Both the position numbers and the translations under genes were made by a program. The notes under the pieces were generated by a model. The model did not search any database and was not told where the DNA came from. It was given only the letters and a program-made list of their open reading frames with translations. A DNA stretch of 19,753 nt, taken from assembly GCA_028711905.1 (NCBI GenBank), contig JAQTRI010000018.1, forward strand, positions 1 through 19,753. The letters run 5' to 3'. Shown here piece by piece: positions 1 through 5,933 of the stretch (within the stretch, counting starts at the first letter, position 1; each line of letters begins with the position of its first letter). Origin of the DNA: Candidatus Wallbacteria bacterium (GTDB taxonomy: Bacteria; Muiribacteriota; JAQTZZ01).

Positions 1-80
1 GCTTGTGATCATTGTGTGCGATGTCGGGGGCTGAGCCGGGGTTGTTTCATCATACATGAATCGCTGACTGGATAAAGCCA

Positions 81-458
81 TCATTCGTCGCCGATTACCT
101 CGTCAGCATGAATCCTGATCCGGCCGGGCTCAACAATCCAGAGCCTGCAGCCAATGGCCTCGGATGTGAGGTGATCGAGAAATCCGGTGATCATTTCTTC
201 CATCCGGGCGGTTGAAAACGGCTGAGGCATTCTGAAAACGGCGATCCCGCATGATTTTTCAGGGGGAAACCTGATGATGTCGGAAAAATCCAGATCCGTT
301 GTCACGAGACATCTCTGCTCTTGAACGCAACAAGTCAGCAGTTCACGGTCAGAACATCCTGATATGCCCTCTGAGCGAACGGTATCGATGTCATGGCCGC
401 CCGTGCGAAAGCACGCCTCCGCCTTAGACCAGAAGTTCTCGTCGAGCTTGAATTTCAT
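81..458 (-). CDS. DUF5615 PIN-like protein, probable toxin of a toxin-antitoxin pair
   Basis: The 125-residue product has the layout of the DUF5615 (PIN-like, Mut7-C-related) family. It opens with MKFKLDEN, carrying the first conserved acidic residue (Asp6). It continues with a GHD segment near residue 21 and a central LVTTDLDFSD block with Asp55, Asp57 and Asp60, and ends with a WIVEPGRIRI strand. In PIN-fold proteins such acidic residues bind the metal used for RNA cleavage; nuclease activity here is inferred from family, not shown. Its ATG overlaps the stop of the upstream DUF433 gene by four bases, so the two are almost certainly co-translated. Length is normal for the family and no disruption is visible. 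Function as a toxin is an inference from this pairing. Confidence 0.85.
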   Translation of the reverse strand: MKFKLDENFWSKAEACFRTGGHDIDTVRSEGISGCSDRELLTCCVQEQRCLVTTDLDFSDIIRFPPEKSCGIAVFRMPQPFSTARMEEMITGFLDHLTSEAIGCRLWIVEPGRIRIHADEVIGDE

Positions 459-703
459 CCGTGGGTGCCGGTGGGCTTGGCCAGATCAACGAATCTCTGG
501 CGGGACATTTCCGCGCCATAGGCGATGGCTGCGCGGATGTCTTCGGTCGTGAGGTTGGGATACTGGTTGACGATTTCCGCTGACTCCATTCCGTCGGCCA
601 GCAGGTCAAGAATCAGGGAAACCCAGATTCTAGTGCCCTTGATGCATGGTTTGCCGAAGCAGACATTGGGATCCACCGAAATTCGGTTCAAAAGGTCATT
701 CAT
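455..703 (-). CDS. DUF433 family protein, probable antitoxin
   Basis: The 82-residue product matches the DUF433 (VapB45-like antitoxin) pattern: an N-terminal RISVDPNVCFGKPCIKGTRI block followed by a helical DNA-binding-like region with LILDLLADGMESAEIVNQYP and LTTEDIRAAIAYGA. I chose ATG at 703 because GGAG lies six bases upstream; an in-frame TTG at 715 would add four residues. The gene overlaps the downstream DUF5615 gene by four bases (ATGA). Antitoxin-first order and overlap are typical of autoregulated toxin-antitoxin operons. A TATAAT with a TGn extension lies about 30 bases upstream. Role as an antitoxin or autorepressor is inferred from family and context. Confidence 0.82.
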   Translation of the reverse strand: MNDLLNRISVDPNVCFGKPCIKGTRIWVSLILDLLADGMESAEIVNQYPNLTTEDIRAAIAYGAEMSRQRFVDLAKPTGTHG

Positions 704-730
704 GCTGGTCTCCAATGTGTTCTTATTCTA

Positions 731-739
731 ATTATAACA
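731..739 (-). promoter_or_regulatory. Extended -10 promoter element for the DUF433/DUF5615 pair
   Basis: The minus strand reads TGTTATAAT here, a perfect -10 hexamer preceded by a TGn extension, about 28 bases before the DUF433 ATG. No good -35 hexamer is present at 16-18 bases (the best candidate, TTGCGC, is 20 bases away), which suits an extended -10 promoter. No obvious operator palindrome was seen. Confidence 0.5.
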
Positions 740-909
740 TAAATTGCCTGTTCATCGCGCAAACCCGGAATCAGTCACAAATTGTCCTCCGATCTTCCGG
801 ACCCGGTGCCCTTCGGCTTTTTGACTTTCCAAGTTTCGTTCCTCGTGCATCACATCCAATCTTCATGATCATGGTGTGCCATGTGCAAGGCTGAGGCCCG
901 TCCGGAAAA
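740..909. other. Intergenic region between divergent units, no gene recognised
   Basis: Short ORFs on the plus strand here have no convincing start signals or family resemblance. The right part (about 866-895) resembles the extreme left end of the window (6-35) in an ungapped alignment with 24 of 30 bases identical, giving an imperfect direct repeat around the DUF433/DUF5615 pair. I see no RNA gene. Confidence 0.4.
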
Positions 910-915
910 TTGTTA

Positions 916-944
916 TTGCTAAAACCGATTTTTTCCGATATGAT
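916..944 (+). promoter_or_regulatory. Sigma70-type promoter upstream of the leader ORF and RIO kinase
   Basis: TTGCTA (916-921) and TATGAT (939-944) are separated by exactly 17 bases, one mismatch from consensus in the -10 and two in the -35. The transcript would start near 951, just before the GGGAGGG ribosome binding site of the 20-codon ORF at 974. It is the only good plus-strand promoter I see ahead of the kinase. Confidence 0.6.
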
Positions 945-973
945 TATATCAAACCTGAAGGGAGGGACTTATT

Positions 974-1036
974 ATGAAACAACTGGTCAACACCATTATC
1001 GAATTGTCCCTGACCCCGGAGGGCGCCCGTCTGTAA
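974..1036 (+). CDS. 20-residue small ORF, candidate leader peptide
   Basis: An ATG at 974 sits eight bases after a strong GGAGG (961-965) and opens a 20-codon frame, MKQLVNTIIELSLTPEGARL, ending in TAA at 1034-1036. It directly follows the promoter at 916-944 and is followed within 25 bases by an intrinsic terminator. I do not recognise the peptide, and it has no run of one amino acid of the kind seen in classical biosynthetic attenuators. The position between promoter and terminator, ahead of the RIO kinase, suggests either a leader peptide controlling readthrough or an independent micropeptide gene. The ribosome binding site makes translation likely; function is unknown. Confidence 0.5.
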   Translation: MKQLVNTIIELSLTPEGARL

Positions 1037-1063
1037 TTGATCCGACTGTTCGACAATACAGGC
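1029..1063 (+). promoter_or_regulatory. Possible antiterminator hairpin overlapping the terminator's 5' arm
   Basis: GTCTGTA (1029-1035) can pair with TACAGGC (1057-1063) over seven positions including one G-U. The 3' arm uses bases 1060-1063, which also form the first part of the terminator stem, so the two structures exclude each other. The 5' arm lies on the last codons and stop of the 20-codon ORF, so a terminating ribosome would cover it and favour the terminator. The pairing is short and could be chance. Confidence 0.3.
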
Positions 1064-1087
1064 CGCCATGCGAGGCGGCCTTTTTTT
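1060..1087 (+). terminator. Intrinsic terminator between the leader ORF and the RIO kinase
   Basis: AGGCCGCC (1060-1067) and GGCGGCCT (1074-1081) form a perfect eight-base, GC-rich stem with a six-base loop, followed by a run of T to 1087. The next ribosome binding sites begin at 1107 and 1156, leaving no room for a normal promoter between terminator and kinase. Kinase expression would therefore need readthrough of this site. Confidence 0.8.
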
Positions 1088-1166
1088 ATATTCAAAAAAA
1101 ACGCTCAGGAGGCAAGATGATTGTAACCGCATGTTCCAGTTTGATTCGAAAACTCAGGAGGAAATC

Positions 1167-1901
1167 GTGCAAAAACACACAGACTTACCGGTCCTGGAGA
1201 ACCTCCAGGACTCAGGGGTTATCGATGAAGTTTATTACAGAATCAAAAGCGGAAAGGAGGCCACTGTATACTGCTGCAGAACCGGACCCGTTTACGGGAG
1301 CCAGACCGCCAGCGTGAAAGTTTACAGTCCTGTGAAAGTCAGGAGCTTTAAGAGAGCCGGAGTGTATTCACATGGCCGGGTGGTGCTGGACAAGAGAGAA
1401 GGACGCGCCATTGCCAATAAGTCGGATTTCGGCAGGGACGCGCAGCTCGGCCAATGGATCGGCCAGGAATTCGAAGCCATGGTCAGGCTCTTTGATGCCG
1501 GTGCCGACATTCCCATGCCGATCCGCTGTGAATCAAGAGCTATGGTGATGGAACACATCGGTGATACTGAAACCCCGGCTCCCCATATCCGGGATGTCGA
1601 GTTGGACAGGAATGAAGCGCGTTGCCTTTATGAGAAGGTCATGGGAAACATCGAGCTGTTCCTTTCGGCCAACTGCGTCCACGGCGATCTGTCGGCCTAC
1701 AACATCCTTTACTGGGAGGGTCAGGTTAAGATCATCGACTTTCCGCAATGCGTGGACCCGCGCTTCAACTGCGAAGCCCTGGCCATTCTCGAAAGAGATA
1801 TCGCCAATGTGCATGCCTACTTTCGCAGATATGGAATCACAGACAATGTTCCAGCGCGGGCCAGACAGATGTGGCACAGGTTCGTGAACGCAAGAATGTA
1901 G
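1167..1901 (+). CDS. RIO-type serine/threonine protein kinase
   Basis: The 244-residue product contains the whole RIO kinase core. The RIO-specific nucleotide-binding loop SGKEATVY is at about 28-35, the ATP lysine is in SVKVY (Lys51), the catalytic loop HGDLSAYNI is at about 172-180 (Asp174, Asn179), and the metal-binding IIDFPQ is at about 189-194 (Asp191). RIO kinases act in ribosome maturation in archaea and eukaryotes; the bacterial branch is poorly characterised, so the substrate is unknown. I chose GTG at 1167 because AGGAGG lies five bases upstream and the protein then begins just before the conserved core. An in-frame ATG at 1131 would add 12 residues but lacks a well-spaced ribosome binding site. 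A second AGGAGG at 1107 precedes an ATG at 1117 in another frame. Confidence 0.88.
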   Translation: MQKHTDLPVLENLQDSGVIDEVYYRIKSGKEATVYCCRTGPVYGSQTASVKVYSPVKVRSFKRAGVYSHGRVVLDKREGRAIANKSDFGRDAQLGQWIGQEFEAMVRLFDAGADIPMPIRCESRAMVMEHIGDTETPAPHIRDVELDRNEARCLYEKVMGNIELFLSANCVHGDLSAYNILYWEGQVKIIDFPQCVDPRFNCEALAILERDIANVHAYFRRYGITDNVPARARQMWHRFVNARM

Positions 1902-1917
1902 GTTATGAAGCGAACTG

Positions 1918-1948
1918 AAAAAGGGGAGGTCGGTCCTCCCCTTTTTTC
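1918..1948. terminator. Bidirectional intrinsic terminator between converging units
   Basis: A 12-base perfect stem, AAAAAGGGGAGG (1918-1929) with CCTCCCCTTTTT (1935-1946), encloses the loop TCGGT. It is followed by T on the plus strand, and the A-rich left arm gives a T run on the minus strand. It lies 17 bases after the RIO kinase stop and is the first terminator met by the minus-strand unit after the phosphoesterase, so it probably serves both. Confidence 0.85.
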
Positions 1949-1969
1949 AATTCCTGATTGTAATTTGTC

Positions 1970-2007
1970 TGTAGGCGCACGGCAGGGTACCCAGCGGAGC
2001 CCTTACA
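1970..2007. repeat. Imperfect 38-base palindrome centred on GGGTACCC
   Basis: The two 19-base halves match at 14 positions when one is reverse-complemented. Both ends are TGTA/TACA and the centre is the perfect octamer GGGTACCC at 1985-1992. It stands in the gap after the minus-strand unit, next to two further hairpins. It could be a dispersed intergenic repeat or an RNA-stabilising 3' structure. Confidence 0.5.
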
Positions 2008-2022
2008 GCATATCCCCGGGAT

Positions 2023-2044
2023 GAGACGCGCAGCAGCGCGTCTC
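2023..2044. repeat. Perfect 9-base inverted repeat
   Basis: GAGACGCGC (2023-2031) and GCGCGTCTC (2036-2044) are perfect complements around a four-base loop AGCA, with the right side continuing TACA. Similar GTAGAGACGCG-type palindromes are known as dispersed repeats in several bacterial genomes. It lies just downstream of the phosphoesterase stop. Confidence 0.6.
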
Positions 2045-2059
2045 TACAGATCATTCTTT

Positions 2060-2087
2060 CCGCTTAACCGCTTATCCGCATGTCCGC
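2060..2087. repeat. Four-copy degenerate 8-base tandem repeat
   Basis: CCGC recurs at 2060, 2068, 2076 and 2084 with exact 8-base period; on the minus strand the units read GCGGACAT, GCGGATAA, GCGGTTAA, GCGGAAAG. The array spans the last codons and the stop (2072-2074) of the phosphoesterase gene. Confidence 0.6.
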
Positions 2088-2872
2088 ATTCGGGCGAACA
2101 GCCGTTCGCCCCTATCTTGTCTCCCCTCAGCCAGCCTGTCTGCCAGCATTTCAGGCAGACCGGCAGCCAGTATTTTTCGCCTGCAGCTCTCAATATCGTA
2201 CTCCCTTTTGTAATATGTCACCACATCATCGTCAGTGTCATAAACCAGGAAAGAAAGCCGTGGATCGCGATTGCGCGGCTGACCGATGCTGCCGGGATTG
2301 ATCAGATAACGGCAGCCTTTTTTTAACTGAAAACTGTATTCTTTGTCCATCCAGTAAGAAACAAGCTTACCTTCCCCGTCCTGCTCGTAAATAACCGGCA
2401 CATGAGTATGGCCGAAGAAAACAGTCCTGACTTCTGGAGCGAACTCCTGGAAATTAAGTAAGGCCAGGTCCCCTCCCATGATATATTCATATGGATCACG
2501 GTAACTTCCATGGCAGAAAAGTGTACTGGAATTGAGTTTTCCTGATTCGGGCAGCTTCCTGAGCCAGTCCTTGGATTCTTCGGACAACTGCCTGTCTGCC
2601 CATATCAGAGCATCCCTGGAGTGGCTGAAAAAATGATTCAGGAGGTGCAGATCGAAAAGAGCCAGGTCATGGTTGCCGCCGATCTTGCCTACCAGGCGTT
2701 CTTCCTTCTCCCAGATGCGGAAAACACTGATAACTTCTTCGGGATTGGCACCGTAACCAACAAAATCACCCAGCACTATGATTTCACGGAAATCAAAGTT
2801 GTTGATCATGTTTTCAAAGGCTTTAAGTGCTTCAATATTTGCGTGAAGATCCGAGCAGATAATAACTTTCAT
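2072..2872 (-). CDS. Calcineurin-like metallophosphoesterase (YfcE/MJ0936-like)
   Basis: The 266-residue product shows all five metallophosphoesterase motifs in order: SDLH (Asp8, His10), GDFVGYG (Asp36), GGNHD (Asn67, His68), CHGS (His121) and GHTH (His155, His157). These residues build the dinuclear metal site of small phosphodiesterases and phosphatases. The substrate cannot be told from sequence, but single-domain proteins of this type include cyclic nucleotide and generic phosphodiesterases. It starts 30 bases after the hydrolase stop with AGGA nine bases before the ATG, so it is probably the last gene of the operon. The last roughly 16 residues are encoded by a palindrome and a tandem repeat and look like a repeat-derived tail. 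Confidence 0.88.
   Translation of the reverse strand: MKVIICSDLHANIEALKAFENMINNFDFREIIVLGDFVGYGANPEEVISVFRIWEKEERLVGKIGGNHDLALFDLHLLNHFFSHSRDALIWADRQLSEESKDWLRKLPESGKLNSSTLFCHGSYRDPYEYIMGGDLALLNFQEFAPEVRTVFFGHTHVPVIYEQDGEGKLVSYWMDKEYSFQLKKGCRYLINPGSIGQPRNRDPRLSFLVYDTDDDVVTYYKREYDIESCRRKILAAGLPEMLADRLAEGRQDRGERLFARMRTCG
2092..2111. repeat. Perfect 8-base inverted repeat inside the phosphoesterase 3' end
   Basis: GGGCGAAC (2092-2099) and GTTCGCCC (2104-2111) pair perfectly around a four-base loop. The sequence resembles the GTAGGGGCGAAC-type palindromes that are dispersed in many genomes. It encodes part of the C-terminal tail of the phosphoesterase. Confidence 0.6.
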
Positions 2873-2902
2873 GCTTACAGTCCTGGTGAAAGGGATTCGC
2901 CG

Positions 2903-3757
2903 TCAGGCGCCCGGAACAATGGCAGACTGGAAAAACGATTCCAGTCCGTGCACATAATGGTCCAGATCCAGCAGGAATCCATCGTAATGATTGCCTCCGA
3001 TTACGAGCATGGACTTCTCACCTGGGGCTGATTCGTAAAGAGCCAGACCGTGATCAAAGGGAATTTTTTCATCATCAGGGCTGTGAATGATATAAACCGG
3101 GCACTGCACCCGGCTGACAAAGTCCATAGTGTTGTAATTGAAACGCGCCAGTTTTCTGGCCGGAAGCAAAGGGTATGCATCTGCTGCCAGGTCCGGCATG
3201 GAAGTGAAAGTGGATTCCAGCACCAGACCTCCCGGATTATGAATGGAGGCCAGTTTGGCTGCGACCGGACCACCGAGAGATCTGCCGAATACCACTATCT
3301 GAGATGGTTCACAGCCGCGTACCCCTGTCAGATACGACCATGCTGCTTCAGAATCACGGTAAGTCCCCGCCTCTGAAGGTTGTCCGCTGCTTTCGCCATA
3401 ACCGCGATAATCAAAAAAAAGAGCACTATACCCCATGCGCCGGAAAACCCTGATTGTCGGCAAAAGGTCTGAGATGTTGTAGTAATTCCCTTTACAGAAC
3501 AGCACTGTCCCCCTGGAATTATCAACCGGCACAAACCAGGCGTGAATATTGATCCCGTCTTCAGTAGAAAAAGTCACATCTTCATATGAAATGCCTTCCT
3601 GAACAGGAGTTGCTTTAATAATCGATGACGGGTTGTAAATATACCGTTCCTGCATAAAAAACAGGCCTGCGGCCAAAACCGAGTACGCGAAAAAAGCACC
3701 GGTCAGAAAGATCCTTGTCAAAAAAATCACATTGTTAAAAGCATTATTTTTTTTCAT
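2903..3757 (-). CDS. Membrane-anchored alpha/beta hydrolase (ABHD13/Bem46-like)
   Basis: The 284-residue product begins with a short basic stretch and one hydrophobic segment (about 10-34) that should act as a membrane anchor or uncleaved signal. The hydrolase fold follows: a DYRGYGESSG turn at about 116-125, the nucleophile elbow GRSLGG with Ser160, the acid in HSPDDEKIP (probably Asp229) and the catalytic histidine in GGNHYDG (His257). The usual HGN oxyanion motif reads KGN at 89-91. Relatives are esterases or acyl-protein hydrolases of unknown substrate. The ATG overlaps the ecfA stop by one base (TAATG) with no good ribosome binding site, so translation probably depends on termination-reinitiation. 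Confidence 0.85.
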   Translation of the reverse strand: MKKNNAFNNVIFLTRIFLTGAFFAYSVLAAGLFFMQERYIYNPSSIIKATPVQEGISYEDVTFSTEDGINIHAWFVPVDNSRGTVLFCKGNYYNISDLLPTIRVFRRMGYSALFFDYRGYGESSGQPSEAGTYRDSEAAWSYLTGVRGCEPSQIVVFGRSLGGPVAAKLASIHNPGGLVLESTFTSMPDLAADAYPLLPARKLARFNYNTMDFVSRVQCPVYIIHSPDDEKIPFDHGLALYESAPGEKSMLVIGGNHYDGFLLDLDHYVHGLESFFQSAIVPGA

Positions 3758-4590
3758 TAAACAAATGATACCCGTTTTTTTACTTCAGTCAACAGATCCT
3801 CTTCCTTGAGAACCATTCGCCATTCAATATCAACACCTCTTATCTGCAATTCATGCGCTACTGACTTGGCTTCCGGCAGTTCCAGCTCGCATTTTCTAAG
3901 CAGGTCTTCCCTGTTGAATACATCGCCTGGCTTGCCGTCAGCAGCGATTGTTCCTGACCGCATCAGAACTGCCCGGTCAGCGTGAACCGCTTCCTCCATG
4001 AAATGCGTGATAAATAATACTCCCATTTTTTCTTCCCGGTTCAGCCTGAGAATCAGCTGGAATATCTCTTCCCTGCTCTCAGGATCAAGCATGGAAGTTG
4101 CCTCGTCAAAGATAATGGCTTCAGGCCTGAGTGCCAGGATCGAGCAAATCGCCAGGCGCTGCTGCTGCCCGCCGGACAGCTCGCTCGTGCGCGCCTTTCT
4201 CTTTCCCTCAAGTCCGGTCAGAGCCAGCGCCTGATCAACCCTCGAACGGATTTCCTCCCGGCCAAGTCCAATATTTTCCAGGGAAAAAGCTACATCATCC
4301 TCAACAATCGCTCCTACAATCTGATTTTCCGGATTCTGAAACACCATACCCAGTCTCCGGCGAATCTCTATCAGCCTGCTTTGATCTGAGGGAGATATTC
4401 CGAATACCTTAACTTCACCGCAAAATGGCGCAGCCAGACCGTTCAACACCTTGACAAAAGTGCTCTTCCCTGAGCCGTTACCGCCTAAAAGCGCTACCAG
4501 CTCACCCTGATTCATAAAAAAATCGACCCCTTTGAGTGCCAAGGGGCCGTCTTCTTTATACGAGAATTTGAGATTCTTTACTTCAATCAC
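3757..4590 (-). CDS. ecfA: Energy-coupling factor transporter ATP-binding protein (EcfA-type)
   Basis: The 277-residue ABC ATPase has Walker A GGNGSGKST (36-44), Q-loop VFQNPENQ, signature LSGGQQQR, Walker B IIFDEATSMLD and H-loop ITHFMEEA. The IEVKNLKFSY start and FDEATS Walker B are typical of EcfA (CbiO) subunits, which power vitamin and metal-ion uptake with EcfT and a substrate-binding membrane protein. I chose GTG at 4590: it gives the family N-terminus and overlaps the rplQ stop by eight bases. Firmicutes often place ecfA1-ecfA2-ecfT after rplQ; here neither a second ATPase nor ecfT follows, so partners must be elsewhere or absent. Subtype A1 or A2 is undecided. Confidence 0.88.
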   Translation of the reverse strand: MIEVKNLKFSYKEDGPLALKGVDFFMNQGELVALLGGNGSGKSTFVKVLNGLAAPFCGEVKVFGISPSDQSRLIEIRRRLGMVFQNPENQIVGAIVEDDVAFSLENIGLGREEIRSRVDQALALTGLEGKRKARTSELSGGQQQRLAICSILALRPEAIIFDEATSMLDPESREEIFQLILRLNREEKMGVLFITHFMEEAVHADRAVLMRSGTIAADGKPGDVFNREDLLRKCELELPEAKSVAHELQIRGVDIEWRMVLKEEDLLTEVKKRVSFV

Positions 4591-4939
4591 CGACCAGCTC
4601 GATAACAGCCATCTGGGCAGCATCACCAATCCTGTGACCCAGCCGGTAAATCCTGGTGTATCCACCAGTTCTTTCCTTGAACTTGGGAGCAATCTCCAGG
4701 AAAAGTTTTTTAACGATTTCCTGTTTCATCAGAAAAGCGTGTGCCCTTTTACGCTGTGAAAGTCCATCAATCTTGGCGTCAGTAATCAGTTTCTCCACAT
4801 AGCGCCTTAACACTTTGGCCCTGGGTAAAGTAGTGTGGATTTTGCCGTGTTCCAGCAAGGATGTGGTCATGTTTCTCAACACGGCCTTGCGGTGGGAATA
4901 TTTCATCCCCAGTTTTTCCCTGCGCATCTTATGTCTCAT
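4583..4939 (-). CDS. rplQ: 50S ribosomal protein L17
   Basis: The 118-residue product starts MRHKMRREKLGM and continues SHRKAVLRNM, the L17 N-terminus, and closes with the usual RIGDAAQMAVIELVGD strand. L17 binds 23S rRNA domain III near the exit tunnel. ATG at 4939 is chosen over longer in-frame options because of this N-terminus and because GAGGAGG lies eight to nine bases upstream, inside the end of rpoA. The gene overlaps rpoA by 11 bases and ecfA by 8, so all three should be translationally coupled. No terminator follows, unlike the usual end of the alpha operon. Confidence 0.96.
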   Translation of the reverse strand: MRHKMRREKLGMKYSHRKAVLRNMTTSLLEHGKIHTTLPRAKVLRRYVEKLITDAKIDGLSQRKRAHAFLMKQEIVKKLFLEIAPKFKERTGGYTRIYRLGHRIGDAAQMAVIELVGD

Positions 4940-5918
4940 CGCTGTCTTCCTCCTCGTCAGCTGCTGGTTCAAAATCTTCATCGTCATTCAACAAGGCTAA
5001 TCCGTGCTCAAGCAGCTTCTCACGGATTTCGTCCAAAGACTTTCGCCCGAAATTCTTCAGCTTCATCAGATTACCCTTGGACATGGCAACCAGCTGCCCG
5101 ACAGTGTTGATATCACCGGACTTAAGGCAATTGCTGGATCTGCGAGACAGCCCGAGTTCAGCCACAGGAAGATCCTGAAGCGGGCGCTGACCCGGAGTGC
5201 TGTCTGATACGGTTTCTTCATCGGTTACAGGACTGAAATCGTTTTCTTCGAACTCCTTCATGATCCCGAACACCTTCTCCAGGTAAACTGCGCCGATTTT
5301 CATCGCCAGCTCTGGAGAAACAGAACCATTGGTTTTAACATCGAGAATCAGCCGTTCCTGTGAATCATCCGATTCAAAAGCTTCTGTACGGAAAGCCACC
5401 CGGCGGATCGGTGAGAAATTGGAATTCACATAAATCGTTGTGATCGGCAGATTCGGGTCTTTGTTTTCTTCCTCTGGAACAAAACCTCTGCCATTTGTGA
5501 TGAACAATTCAGCGTTGAGATGGCTGTCCCTGCTCAACCGGCACAGGTAATAATCAGGGTTGAGTACTTCCACTCCAAGCGGCAGAATCAGATCTCCAGC
5601 CCTGACATCCTTTTCACCGCGGACTTCCAGGCGCGCAGTTGCTTCTGAAACACCTGTGAGCCTGAAAATGATTTCCCGCAGATTCAGGATAAAATCCGGG
5701 ATATCTTCATACAGTCCCGGGAGAGTGGAAAACTCATGGACTATGCCTTCAATGGCCACGCCCTTAATCGCAGATCCGGGTACAGCGAAAAGGATCTGCC
5801 GCCTGAGAGCGTTACCTGCGAGGGCAGCCATTCCCCTCGGCATGGGTTCGAGGACAAAGCGGCCGAATTCTTTCTCGCTTTCTCCATCGATGACATATTG
5901 GCTCATATTCCAGTTCAT
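4929..5918 (-). CDS. rpoA: DNA-directed RNA polymerase subunit alpha
   Basis: The 329-residue product has the alpha N-terminal assembly domain with LEPMPRGMAALAGNALRRQI near 23-42 and the HEFSTLPGLYEDI segment. A short acidic linker follows, then the C-terminal domain LGLSRRSSNCLKSGDINTVG with the arginine used for UP-element and activator contact, and NFGRKSLDEI. Length is normal. The first 60 residues are somewhat divergent from the common TLGNALRRVLL version. The C-terminus ends in a strongly acidic tail (about 20 residues). AGGGAG stands four bases before the ATG. The gene follows rpsD by 15 bases and overlaps rplQ, as expected in the alpha operon. Confidence 0.97.
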   Translation of the reverse strand: MNWNMSQYVIDGESEKEFGRFVLEPMPRGMAALAGNALRRQILFAVPGSAIKGVAIEGIVHEFSTLPGLYEDIPDFILNLREIIFRLTGVSEATARLEVRGEKDVRAGDLILPLGVEVLNPDYYLCRLSRDSHLNAELFITNGRGFVPEEENKDPNLPITTIYVNSNFSPIRRVAFRTEAFESDDSQERLILDVKTNGSVSPELAMKIGAVYLEKVFGIMKEFEENDFSPVTDEETVSDSTPGQRPLQDLPVAELGLSRRSSNCLKSGDINTVGQLVAMSKGNLMKLKNFGRKSLDEIREKLLEHGLALLNDDEDFEPAADEEEDSDET

Positions 5919-5933
5919 AGGCTCCCTCTGTGC

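Noticed and set aside
12..25. 14-base identity between the left end of the window and rplV (about 16391-16404)
   Set aside because: About one exact match of this length is expected by chance among all pairs of positions in a window this size.
646..894. 82-codon plus-strand ORF between the toxin-antitoxin pair and the RIO kinase
   Set aside because: It overlaps the DUF433 start and its promoter, has no ribosome binding site and shows no family pattern.
1117..1317. Plus-strand ORF starting at ATG 1117 with a strong ribosome binding site
   Set aside because: It lies mostly inside the RIO kinase in another frame, and its peptide resembles no family. I treat it as a possible decoy start, not a gene.
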